From positions 1,831,137 to 1,895,136 of the forward strand of contig NZ_CP021106.3 in assembly GCF_000355765.4 (NCBI RefSeq): a stretch of DNA of 64,000 nucleotides. Reading direction: 5' to 3'. Below, in pieces: positions 54,878 to 63,531 of this stretch. Both the position numbers and the translations under genes were made by a program. This stretch comes from Nitrosospira lacus (GTDB lineage: Bacteria > Pseudomonadota > Gammaproteobacteria > Burkholderiales > Nitrosomonadaceae). Within the stretch, counting starts at the first letter, position 1. Each line of letters starts with the position of its first letter. Under the pieces are notes generated by a model, which saw only the letters and a list, made by a program, of their open reading frames with translations, made no database searches and was not told where the DNA came from.

Positions 54878-56728
54878 TCATTCGTGCCACCCGCCAGCTG
54901 GAGGTTCGAGTGTCCAGACTACTGACCATGGACCGAGCACGCCTTGCGCCGTCGCTGCTGACGAGGCGAACACAGTTTGTCCGGCCGAAACGGCTGCGTG
55001 AACCTTTTCTACCGAGAAATTCGCCAGCAGCCGCAGCGTCGAACGATCTCCCAGATGCCACTCGACCCGCAAGCCGACGGACGCAAATACTTCAAACTTC
55101 GCGGAATATCCTCCCATGCCGCGCAGGCGCGGCACTATGATTTCCCGGCGCAGCTTCAGGAGGTTCCGGTAATACGCCAGCCAGTCCGCCTGCGTGCCGT
55201 CGGCGAGCGAATCCCAGTCGAGCTTTGAGGCAAGAAAAGTCTGGATCTCATTCGGGTCCGGTATGGCGGCCTGCATCGCCGCATCGGCGAAGCGCGCGAA
55301 TCGGGCAAATTCGCGCCGCCGGCCTTGCGTCACCGCTGCGCGCAGCTCGCCGCTAAAGTCACAAAAGAACCGGAACGGCGATTGCGCGGCGAACTCCTCG
55401 CCCATGAACAGCATGGGGATGCTCGGCGCCAGCAGATAGACAGCGGCCCCGGCGCGCACGGCGGCGGCCGGCGCAATATGCGCAATGCGTTCCCCGAAAG
55501 CGCGGTTGCCCACCTGGTCGTGACATTGCAGGAAGGACACGAAGGCTTGCGGAGGCAGATGCGCGCTCGCTTCGCCGCGCTGCGCATGGCCGCGATAGGC
55601 CGACGCTTCTCCCTGGTAAGCAAATCCTTCCGCCAGGCAGCGGCCGAGATGGCGGATCGGCTCATCGGCGTAGTCCATGTAGTATCCATCCGCCTCCCCG
55701 GTTGCGAGGACATGCAGGGCGTGGTGCATGTCATCATTCCATTGGGCCGCATATTGGACGCCAGAAGCGTGGCGCCCGAGATAGCGCGCCACGTTGGCGT
55801 CGTTCTCCAGAATCAGGTGCACCTGGCGTTTCCCATCAATGCTTGCGTGCGCGCGCTCCGCCAGTTCGGCGAGAACGTGTAGCTCGGAGTCGTCGACGAT
55901 CGCATGCACCGCATCCAGACGCAGGCCATCGAAATGATACTCGTGCAGCCAGTACAGTGCATTGTGGATGAAAAATTCACGCACGTACCGGCTGTGCGCG
56001 CCGTCAAAATTGATCGCCGCACCCCAAGGGGTATGATGGCGCTCGGTAAAGAATTCCTTCGCGTAAACATGGAGATAATTTCCCTCCGGCCCGAAGTGGT
56101 TGTACACCACGTCCAGCAGCACCATCAGGCCTTTTGCGTGCGCGGCCTGAATCAACGCCTTGAGGTCTTCCGGGCGGCCGTAGCGGCTATCCGGGGCGTA
56201 GGGCAGTACGCCGTCATAGCCCCAGTTGCGCGTTCCGGGAAAGTCGGCCACGGGCATCAGTTCGAGCGCCGTCACGCCCAATTCCGCAAGATGGTCGAGC
56301 CGTTCCATCACTCCCGCGAAGGTTCCCCCGGGCGAAAAGGTACCGATGTGCAACTCATAGATCACGGCTTCTTCCCATGGGCGCCCGCGCCATGCCGCAT
56401 CCCGCCATTCGAAGTCCGCAGGATCGATCACCTCGCTCGCGCCATGCACATCGTCCGGGTTGAAACGCGAGGCTGGGTCGGGAACACGCAGGCCGCCGCC
56501 CACCTCGAAACAATAGCGCGTGCCCGCACCGGCATGGGATGCAATGAATTCGAACCAGCCGCCGCCGCACGAGTCCATCGAAAACGCCTGCTCATCTTGC
56601 CCGGCATTGATCCACAGCGTTACCCGGCCGCAGCCGGGTGCCCACAGACGGAAGCGTACGCCCCGTTCCGTGATGCGCGCGCCATAAGGCATGTCATGGG
56701 ATCGTGCAAGCGGGCCTGGATCTGTCAT
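54878..56728 (-). CDS. treZ: Malto-oligosyltrehalose trehalohydrolase
   Basis: 616 residues. Releases trehalose from maltooligosyl-trehalose made by TreY. Has the N-terminal E-set domain (GARITERGVRFRLWAPGCGRVTLW), then GH13 regions DVVYNHFGPEGNY, FDGLRLDAVHAI with the nucleophile Asp, VHLILENDAN with the acid Glu and FLQCHDQVGNR with the His-Asp. Length is normal. It is 6 bp from treS-maltokinase upstream, indicating one operon and matching TreY/TreZ pathway logic. Confidence 0.95.
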   Translation of the reverse strand: MTDPGPLARSHDMPYGARITERGVRFRLWAPGCGRVTLWINAGQDEQAFSMDSCGGGWFEFIASHAGAGTRYCFEVGGGLRVPDPASRFNPDDVHGASEVIDPADFEWRDAAWRGRPWEEAVIYELHIGTFSPGGTFAGVMERLDHLAELGVTALELMPVADFPGTRNWGYDGVLPYAPDSRYGRPEDLKALIQAAHAKGLMVLLDVVYNHFGPEGNYLHVYAKEFFTERHHTPWGAAINFDGAHSRYVREFFIHNALYWLHEYHFDGLRLDAVHAIVDDSELHVLAELAERAHASIDGKRQVHLILENDANVARYLGRHASGVQYAAQWNDDMHHALHVLATGEADGYYMDYADEPIRHLGRCLAEGFAYQGEASAYRGHAQRGEASAHLPPQAFVSFLQCHDQVGNRAFGERIAHIAPAAAVRAGAAVYLLAPSIPMLFMGEEFAAQSPFRFFCDFSGELRAAVTQGRRREFARFARFADAAMQAAIPDPNEIQTFLASKLDWDSLADGTQADWLAYYRNLLKLRREIIVPRLRGMGGYSAKFEVFASVGLRVEWHLGDRSTLRLLANFSVEKVHAAVSAGQTVFASSAATAQGVLGPWSVVWTLEPPAGGWHE

Positions 56729-56734
56729 CGTTGC

Positions 56735-59700
56735 TTATTTTCTTCGCTGGCTGAGCTGGATCAGACGCCGCATGGCGGCGCCGGTCGTTTTCGAACGCTG
56801 CGTGAGCGCGTTGCTCACGGCGGCGGCGGCCTTCTCTATCATGAACAGCGTGATCAGTGCGTCCGCAGTCCGTACATCGGAAGGAAACAGGGCGTACCCC
56901 TTCATTGCCCTGCGATAACTCTTGAAGAAATCACGGTTTGCCAGTGCCTGCCAGCTCTCCACCTGCTGCCGCAGCGCGGTGCCCATTTCAATTGAATCAG
57001 CCGCCACATGGTCCAGCGCCGCCGCTGACGCCTCCGAAAATGAGAGCAGCATCCTCGCCACATCCCGCAGCGGCGTATGCTTCCAGCGGCGCTCCGCCCA
57101 GTCCCGTCCAGGCTCGCCACCATAGTGGGTAATCAGAAAATCGTTGTTTGACAGCCATACCTGGCCGAGATGATAGTCACCGTGATAGCGTGCCTTGGCG
57201 CCGGCCGCCTCGGGGTGCGCGTTTGCCGCATGCATGATGCGCCGGGAGAGCCTGGGCCGGGCCGCCACCAGACTGTTGCCCGCCGGCTGTGTTACATCGG
57301 GCAGCGACGGCAATTCCGCTTCCAGCAATTTGTACATCGCGCCCAGTTGCATGTGCGCACTGCTCACCCATCCGTCAACGTCGTCGGCCGTGACGGGCTC
57401 GCTGCCAAATGCACCAGCGGCATCCGGCAGCGCCAGCGCCCGATGAAATTCCGCCGTGCGCAGGCCCAAGGTCCTGATCAGGTCCATGTAGGCGGCGTGC
57501 CGCGTGTCCGGAGGATGCTCCGGCCGTGCCAGACACTCGTCCAAGAAGCGCTCCAGATAATTCAGCGTATAAGTCCAGGCATTACCCTGGTTTTCCCCAT
57601 AGCGCTCCAGGATCGCGAGCGTTGAGCGATGCCCCTCGTTATCCGAGTACTCCACCGTGCCGGCCAGCTGGGTCATGTGGGTAAACTTTGCCGTCTCCGT
57701 GAGAAATCTCGACACCTCCAGCTCCGGGTGCACGCCCGCAAGCAGCCAACGGTAGTTCTTCAACACCAGATGATTGCCGAGATTCACCACCAGGCGCCCG
57801 CGCTCGGATGCGGTACGCGTCACCGTGGCTGTACTCGCTGGATCCGTGAAGCCCGGAAAGGCGAGAGTTGCCTGGAACTGCAATTGCCCGCCGCCAAACG
57901 GCACGGTCGAGCCACGCTCCATGCTCGATACCACCGTACGGCAAAATGCATCGTCCCAAAACGCGTCGAACAGAATCCCCATGCGCGCGCGCCGCCGCAC
58001 CTTGGCCAGCGTGGCGTGCAGCAGCGCGCCGATACGGCTTTCATCTTCGTCTTCCCATGCCAGCGCGAGTGGAATGGCGTAGCGATGCGATTCACCACCG
58101 GTGAGCGTCAATACCGCGGTGGCCAGCAACCAACTGCCGGATTCCGTGGCCCACTCGTTCATCTCGCCAAGCTCGAATTTCTCCGTTGCCGCATCTTTAT
58201 CCAGGAACCATGGCTGGGAGCGGAAGTAGCGCGGAATGATCTGCCGCTCCAGCTGATCCCGCGCACGGCGCACCATCAGCTGGTTCACGCCCTCACGGTC
58301 CTCGGTGTGTCCAAAGAGGGTATGCCATCCCAAGTCTACCAGTATCAGCACGGGCAGATCCGGTGGTACCGGGCGCTCTTCGTGCCAGGCCGGCGCCTCC
58401 ACATCCGTGGCCAGACGGAAGGCATAGAATCCATGGCCACTCAAGGTGAGCACATACGGCAGCTGGCCGATGGGGGGAAACTTGCTGCGGCCCATCAATT
58501 CCACCGGTACTTGACCCTTGAAAGGGCTCAAATCCAGTTCTACCGCCTGTGGCGCGCGTGACAGATTGGCCACGCACAAGATTATTTCATCCTCGTACTC
58601 GCGCAGATAAGCAAGTATCTTGCGATTGCCCGGCCGCAGAAAAACGAGCGTGCCACGGCCGAAGGCGCGTTGCGCCTTGCGCATCGCAATCAATCGCCGC
58701 ATCCAGCTGAGCAACGAGGAGGCATTGCGTTGCTGGGACTCCACATTCACCGCGCCGAAGCCATAGACGGAGTCGATGATGGGGGGTAGAAACAGGCGGC
58801 TGGGATCAGCAGTGGAAAAGCCGCCATTGAGTCCCCCGCGCCACTGCATGGGCGTGCGGACACCATTGCGGTCGCCGAGCAGGAAATTGTCACCCATGCC
58901 GATCTCGTCGCCGTAATAGAGAATCGGCGAGCCCGGCATGGTCATGAGCAGCAGATTCATCAGTTCAATGCGGTGCCGGTCGTTCTCCAGCAGCGGCGCG
59001 AGCCGACGGCAGATGCCCAGATTGAGGCGCGCCTCAGGGTCGATCGCGTAGGTCTGGTTGAGATAGTCCCGTTCGCGATCGGTGACCATCTCCAGGGTCA
59101 GTTCGTCGTGATTGCGCAGGAACACCCCCCACTGGCAATTGTCCGGGATGTCCGGCGTCTGCTCCATGATCTCCACGACCGGATGCCGGTCCTCCTGTGC
59201 GATGGCCATGTACATGCGCGGCATGAGCGGGAAATGGAAGGCCATGTGGCATTCGTCGCCCCCACCGAAATACTCGCGCACATCTTCCGGCCACTGGTTC
59301 GCCTCCGCCAGGAAAATGCGATTGCGGTAGTGTTTATCCAGTTCCGCGCGCATGCGTTTGATGATCGTGTGGGTTTCCGGCAGGTTCTCGTTGCTGGTAC
59401 CCTCACGCTCGCACAGATAGGGCATTGCATCCAGGCGCATGCCATCCACTCCGGCATCGAGCCAGAATCTCATCACATGCATGATCGCCTTGAATACATC
59501 GGGGTTGGCAAAATTCAGGTCCGGCTGGTGCGAGAAGAAGCGGTGCCAGTAAAAAGCCTTTGCTTCTTCGTCCCACGTCCAGTTGGATTTCTCCGTGTCG
59601 CTGAAGATGATGCGGGTTCCGCTGTATCTGGAATCGGTATCGCTCCAGACGTAGAAGTCCCGCTTGCTTGAACCCGGCGGCGAACGCCGTGCCGCCTGGA

Positions 59701-60043
59701 ACCAGGGATGCTGATCGGATGTGTGGTTGATGACCAGCTCGGTGATCACGCGCAAGCCGCGGCGATGCGCTTCGCCGATAAACTTGTGAAAGTCCGCCAT
59801 TTCGCCGACGGCGGGATGGATATTGTGATAGTCGGCGATATCATAGCCGTCGTCGCGCCCCGGCGATGGATAGAACGGCAGCAGCCAGAGTGTGTTGACG
59901 CCCAGTTCCTGCAGATAGTCGAGCTTGGAGATCAGGCCCGGAAAATCTCCGATGCCATCGCCGTTGCTGTCGAAGAACGTCTTGACGTGCAACTCGTAGA
60001 TGATGGCATCCTTGTACCAAAGCGGATCGTCTTCTTGTTCCAT
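56735..60043 (-). CDS. treS: Trehalose synthase fused to maltokinase (TreS-Mak)
   Basis: 1102 residues. The first 560 are TreS (GH13): WYKDAIIYELHVKTFFDSNGD, VINHTSDQHPWF, DGMRLDAMPYL and FLRNHDELTLEMV; it interconverts maltose and trehalose. The remainder (about 580-1102) is a maltokinase/Pep2-like domain with a protein-kinase-type fold: ARYHGDYHLGQVWLSNNDFLITHYGGEPG carries the catalytic Asp and metal site. The product maltose-1-phosphate normally feeds GlgE; no glgE is present in this window. First gene of the operon with treZ and malQ-treY. Confidence 0.95.
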   Translation of the reverse strand: MEQEDDPLWYKDAIIYELHVKTFFDSNGDGIGDFPGLISKLDYLQELGVNTLWLLPFYPSPGRDDGYDIADYHNIHPAVGEMADFHKFIGEAHRRGLRVITELVINHTSDQHPWFQAARRSPPGSSKRDFYVWSDTDSRYSGTRIIFSDTEKSNWTWDEEAKAFYWHRFFSHQPDLNFANPDVFKAIMHVMRFWLDAGVDGMRLDAMPYLCEREGTSNENLPETHTIIKRMRAELDKHYRNRIFLAEANQWPEDVREYFGGGDECHMAFHFPLMPRMYMAIAQEDRHPVVEIMEQTPDIPDNCQWGVFLRNHDELTLEMVTDRERDYLNQTYAIDPEARLNLGICRRLAPLLENDRHRIELMNLLLMTMPGSPILYYGDEIGMGDNFLLGDRNGVRTPMQWRGGLNGGFSTADPSRLFLPPIIDSVYGFGAVNVESQQRNASSLLSWMRRLIAMRKAQRAFGRGTLVFLRPGNRKILAYLREYEDEIILCVANLSRAPQAVELDLSPFKGQVPVELMGRSKFPPIGQLPYVLTLSGHGFYAFRLATDVEAPAWHEERPVPPDLPVLILVDLGWHTLFGHTEDREGVNQLMVRRARDQLERQIIPRYFRSQPWFLDKDAATEKFELGEMNEWATESGSWLLATAVLTLTGGESHRYAIPLALAWEDEDESRIGALLHATLAKVRRRARMGILFDAFWDDAFCRTVVSSMERGSTVPFGGGQLQFQATLAFPGFTDPASTATVTRTASERGRLVVNLGNHLVLKNYRWLLAGVHPELEVSRFLTETAKFTHMTQLAGTVEYSDNEGHRSTLAILERYGENQGNAWTYTLNYLERFLDECLARPEHPPDTRHAAYMDLIRTLGLRTAEFHRALALPDAAGAFGSEPVTADDVDGWVSSAHMQLGAMYKLLEAELPSLPDVTQPAGNSLVAARPRLSRRIMHAANAHPEAAGAKARYHGDYHLGQVWLSNNDFLITHYGGEPGRDWAERRWKHTPLRDVARMLLSFSEASAAALDHVAADSIEMGTALRQQVESWQALANRDFFKSYRRAMKGYALFPSDVRTADALITLFMIEKAAAAVSNALTQRSKTTGAAMRRLIQLSQRRK

Positions 60044-60168
60044 GGCGTGCTTTCTTTCCGTACCGGAGTGTCGCCTTCCTGAAAGAGGCGGGGTCTATTG
60101 CACAGCTTCCATGCCAGGACTGCAGGGTTATGCTACGCCAGCCCCTCGCTGGAGGTACCGCGGGTGCT

Positions 60169-61065
60169 TCATGAACCGGACGTTTTGCGATGCAGGAGAA
60201 AACGCAGCATGGCATCCGTTATCGCGCCTTTTCCGGCACGGTCGAATGCGACAAACATCGGCGCGGTATTGACTTCGAGAAACTTCAATTTTCCGGTGTC
60301 ACCGCACGTTTTATAGTCCGCCGCCGCGAAATCAAGACCGATACGATCGGTTAATCGTTTCAATTGCCGGGCCAGCCGTTTTGATGGACTCGCGATCATC
60401 CATAATCTGCATGCACTATCCACCCGGTAATCGATTTCTTTTGATTCAATTCCGAATGCCAGAAATTCCTTGCCTATACGGAATACCCTGATGTCGGGTG
60501 ACACCAGCCGCTCCTGGATAATGGCGGGCGCCGCCGCCGCGCCACCGCGCTGCGCGACTTTCCCTATCAGATCGCCCAATACCTGTGTGTATTCGCCTCC
60601 GCAGACCGGCTTTCCGATCCACTTCCCGAAGTCGTCGCCGGCTTCTTCATTAATTCTCTGAATGTCATTCGATACCAGCGAACGCGGAACGTTCATGCCT
60701 GCCTCCAATGCCATGCGCAGAATGGCCGGCTTGAGGACATTGGGTTCCCCATCCCTGTTGAAGGCGCGGATATCGGTGCGCGAGGCAATCCAGCCTGCAA
60801 TCGCGGCGTACCAGGCATGGGCACGAAAAGCTGTCTGTTCGCGGGCATCCGCCATGTGATTGAACACGTCATAGCGCAGGAACGCCGCATCCGGTTCGAG
60901 CCGCATGCCATCAAGCAGCAACCGGTTGGCCCGGATATCCCAATGTATTGATGGATGCGTACTGGGTCCAAACAGGACTTTTGTGACGGATATCTTGCGC
61001 TTGCGCGCAACCTCGAGCAAATGCGCAATATTGGGGTCCTGTTCTCCACCCGAAATAAGCAGCAT
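60169..61065 (-). CDS. ATP-grasp ligase of a graspetide (omega-ester peptide) pathway
   Basis: 298 residues with a RimK/MvdD-type ATP-grasp fold: an N-terminal pre-ATP-grasp half (MLLISGGEQDPNIAHLLEVA), a nucleotide-binding half (GKPVCGGEYTQVLGDLIGK, IIQERLVSPDIRVFRIG) and the metal-binding end LKFLEVNTAPMFVAFDRAG (Glu and Asn ligands). Its start overlaps the precursor stop by one base (TGATG), so the two are co-translated. ATP-grasp enzymes next to TTxxxxEE precursors activate Glu/Asp side chains and join them to Thr or Lys, forming macrolactones or lactams. Function is inferred from context and fold. Confidence 0.85.
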   Translation of the reverse strand: MLLISGGEQDPNIAHLLEVARKRKISVTKVLFGPSTHPSIHWDIRANRLLLDGMRLEPDAAFLRYDVFNHMADAREQTAFRAHAWYAAIAGWIASRTDIRAFNRDGEPNVLKPAILRMALEAGMNVPRSLVSNDIQRINEEAGDDFGKWIGKPVCGGEYTQVLGDLIGKVAQRGGAAAAPAIIQERLVSPDIRVFRIGKEFLAFGIESKEIDYRVDSACRLWMIASPSKRLARQLKRLTDRIGLDFAAADYKTCGDTGKLKFLEVNTAPMFVAFDRAGKGAITDAMLRFLLHRKTSGS

Positions 61066-61619
61066 CAGTATTCGCCGAATGGATTGCCTTCGCCAGGCCC
61101 CCCCTTGGAACCCTTGCCTTCCTCTCCCATCACCAGTGTCGTGAGACCTTCCTCGCCCTTCAGTTTTGTCGTGGGGGCGGGTATTCCCTCACCCTTTTCC
61201 CCGGTCGATGGACTCTCTTCTCCTTTCAGGAGTGTGGACGGACCTTCCTCGCCGAGAGCGAAGGTCGTTTGTGGGCCTTCTTCGCCTTTGGCCTTGGTGG
61301 TCGGATTCTCCTCTCCCTTGAGAAGGGTGGTAGGCCCTTCTTCGCCTAGCGCTAGGGTCGTGGGCGTCGGTCCCTCTTCACCTTTTGGCTTCGTTGTCGG
61401 CAACGGCTTGCCCTTGGTTCCCTTCGGAGGCTTGGTGGCCGGACTTTCCTCACCCAGCGCCAGGGTCGTAAACTGGTCTTTTTCCTTCAAGCTCTTGTCC
61501 TCTTCGCCTATCGCAAGTGTGGTCATCGGCACTTCTTCACCCGCCGCCCTGGTTGTCAGTATGTTTTCTTCACCCAGGATCAGCGTGGTGACATTTTCTG
61601 AATTTTTTTTCTTTGCCAT
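61065..61619 (-). CDS. Graspetide precursor with repeated TTxxxGEE cores
   Basis: 184 residues, ribosome binding site AAGGGAGA upstream. Eleven exact TTxxxGEE units begin at residues 11, 22, 33, 51, 75, 87, 97, 107, 118, 150 and 160; STxxxGEE is at 128; degenerate units at 61 and 138. They match the plesiocin-type motif TTxxxxEE, where each unit is cross-linked by ester bonds between Thr and Glu. Linkers are short, often Gly-Pro. The first core begins at residue 11, so there is hardly a leader; recognition may use residues 41-50 (DKSLKEKDQF) or the repeats themselves. The C-terminus is Gly/Lys-rich, ending GNPFGEY. No exporter or protease gene is adjacent. Confidence 0.88.
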   Translation of the reverse strand: MAKKKNSENVTTLILGEENILTTRAAGEEVPMTTLAIGEEDKSLKEKDQFTTLALGEESPATKPPKGTKGKPLPTTKPKGEEGPTPTTLALGEEGPTTLLKGEENPTTKAKGEEGPQTTFALGEEGPSTLLKGEESPSTGEKGEGIPAPTTKLKGEEGLTTLVMGEEGKGSKGGPGEGNPFGEY

Positions 61620-61978
61620 TGATTATCTCCCTTTGAAATAAAATGACATTAACATGGATTGGCGCAACAAGCATCAGTATAGGAGAGATCTTCAGGAAAT
61701 CAAGTCAAGGCACTGGGTGAATTGTGCTGATTGGATCGAATGCAGCGGGAAACCCGGACATAACGTGGCGCCCAGATTCCCGATTACCCAGGCACGCCTG
61801 CCGCAGCGGTTTCTATTGCGATTTCCCGCGGCGGCAGGGTCACCGCCGATTGGCTGCATGCGTTTTCTTGACAATGCCTTCGAAGATACTAAGCTGAAAT
61901 CACGATCAATCCTGCAATGCCGGACAGTCTCGGCGCGTTTTTACTTCCTTTCCAGCCATCATATCGAGGAGAGCTACC
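61620..61978. other. Divergent control region between the graspetide precursor and tyrosinase
   Basis: 359 bp with no convincing gene. It must contain both promoters; a shared operator was not recognised. Confidence 0.5.
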
Positions 61979-62884
61979 ATGACAGCATGCAAACACGACG
62001 AACCTTATCTCAACCCGGATTATGAAGGCGATGCCGGGCATGAGCATGACCATACGGCGCCGCCGGACAATCCCCGCTATCCGGATTCGCGCATCTATGG
62101 AAAGTATGCATCCAAGGAACCGCCACGCTATGTTCCGCATCCCTATGAGCATATATGCTTCAAACCGCGCAAGGAGGACTACAAGCCGCCCATGCCATGT
62201 GATGGCGACGAGGGTAATGGCGACGGATTATGTTTGCGCAGGAATCAGCGTTCACTCACCGTCGATCAGCAAAACCGGTTCCTGAATGCCTTTACCCAGA
62301 TAAACGCGGTAAATGCCCTGGGGCCGCTGGTGGATATCCATTCTAACGCCATTCATCAAATGCACTCGAATCCCCGTTTTCTGCCGTGGCATCGGATCTA
62401 CCTGATACGCATGGAGGAGCTGTTGAAAATGGTGGATCCCACTGTGTGCATCCCCTATTGGAAATCGAGCGAGGATCAATCGTTCCCCTCATGGCTGGCT
62501 GGTTTCACCCCGACCGTGAACCTGATGAACGGGCCGCATACGGTAACCCGCAACATCGGCGCATTCGCAACCTTGCCAACCATGGCGGACGTAACGGCGG
62601 TAATGGGCAATGGCACCTACAATTCGTTTGCGTCTGCGCTCGAAGGCATTCATAACTCGGGACATGTCTGGGTTGGCGGATCAATGGGGGGCATACCGAC
62701 CGCGCCCACGGACCCGGTATTCTGGATGCACCATGCGGAGATAGACCGGATCTGGGCGGAATGGCAAGCGGCAAATCCCGGCCAGAATCCCGGTCTTGCC
62801 GGCGCCGCGGCGATTATGGACCCCTGGACCGAGGATGAGGCAGCCACGCGCGATATCGCCGCGCTGGGGTATACCTACGTGTAA
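61979..62884 (+). CDS. Tyrosinase (type 3 copper oxidase)
   Basis: 301 residues with GAGGAGAG before the ATG and no signal peptide. CuA ligands: His129 and His138 (MHSNPRFLPWHRIYL), with H121 or H126 as the first. CuB: GIHNSGHVWVGG (two His) and DPVFWMHHAEIDRIW. All six copper His of tyrosinases can be placed. The N-terminal 90 residues are acidic and His/Pro-rich (AGHEHDHTAPPDN), unlike the compact family core, and could bind copper or act as a lid. Tyrosinases oxidise phenols to o-quinones. It is divergent from the graspetide genes, 359 bp apart. Confidence 0.92.
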   Translation: MTACKHDEPYLNPDYEGDAGHEHDHTAPPDNPRYPDSRIYGKYASKEPPRYVPHPYEHICFKPRKEDYKPPMPCDGDEGNGDGLCLRRNQRSLTVDQQNRFLNAFTQINAVNALGPLVDIHSNAIHQMHSNPRFLPWHRIYLIRMEELLKMVDPTVCIPYWKSSEDQSFPSWLAGFTPTVNLMNGPHTVTRNIGAFATLPTMADVTAVMGNGTYNSFASALEGIHNSGHVWVGGSMGGIPTAPTDPVFWMHHAEIDRIWAEWQAANPGQNPGLAGAAAIMDPWTEDEAATRDIAALGYTYV

Positions 62885-62975
62885 ATCATGTCATGTGTGC
62901 TTGCCGGCTGCCGGGTTACGCTATGCTAACTCGGCCTGCCGGTACCTGAGTCCAGACACATCGCCATCATCCATT

Positions 62976-63389
62976 TCAAGAATTGTGCCGCCGGGAAGCC
63001 GGCAGGGGGAATACTTCGAATACTGAAATGGAATAATCCAGAAAAAGTTCGATTTTTTGCTTGAGACCAGTGGACATCGTTATCTGTCTGGAGCGGAGAT
63101 CTTCCGGATCCGTATGCTCGATGAGCAAGCCATGATCAATTGCAATCTGAACATACTTGATGGCGGTGCGTTGACTGATGTTTGGCATGAGTTGAGGCAA
63201 CTCGGATTTATAAAAAGTATCACGCGTAGCCCCGTCCAGCCGTAGCCACATCTGCGTAAAAAGATCGTAGTAGTTCAAGTCATGGAAGAGCTTGTCTCCC
63301 AAAACATCCATCCAGTATTGATCCGTGCTGTTAAGTAACTGAATAAACTGGCGCCGTCTCGCGTTCGCGGAGCTATCGGGTTTGCTCAT
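62976..63389 (-). CDS. Putative winged-helix transcriptional regulator
   Basis: 137 residues. The middle resembles a winged helix: DLFTQMWLRLDGATRDTFYKSEL then NISQRTAIKYVQIAIDHGLLIEHTD, with the recognition helix probably ISQRTAIKYVQIAIDHG and the wing after GLLIEHTDPEDLRSRQITMS. A helical C-terminus (GLKQKIELFLDYSISVFEV) suggests dimerisation. It is divergent from a fatty-acid desaturase gene, and perfect or near-perfect palindromes lie between them, a layout typical of a local repressor and its operator. Exact family not recognised. Confidence 0.6.
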   Translation of the reverse strand: MSKPDSSANARRRQFIQLLNSTDQYWMDVLGDKLFHDLNYYDLFTQMWLRLDGATRDTFYKSELPQLMPNISQRTAIKYVQIAIDHGLLIEHTDPEDLRSRQITMSTGLKQKIELFLDYSISVFEVFPLPASRRHNS

Positions 63390-63425
63390 TCTTCATCCTG
63401 ATTGGTAATTCCAAGTTATCACAAA

Positions 63426-63476
63426 AGATATAATTATATCTCTTTTTTACATGTAATTTTACATGTATAATTACAT
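63426..63476. promoter_or_regulatory. Palindromic operators between the regulator and desaturase genes
   Basis: AGATATAATTATATCT (63426-63441) is a perfect 16-bp palindrome. ACATGTAA-TT-TTACATGT (63449-63466) has perfect 8-bp arms around two bases. ATGTA-TAAT-TACAT (63463-63476) overlaps the last one. All three lie between the divergent starts at 63389 and 63532. Confidence 0.6.
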
Positions 63477-63531
63477 CGTTCTCGCAATATTGCGGGATTA
63501 TCGGAATACCTTCGCAAAGGACGCCGGGACC

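Noticed and set aside
55904-56995. 363-codon open frame antisense to treZ and the end of treS
   Set aside because: It crosses the boundary of two convincing genes and encodes no recognisable protein.
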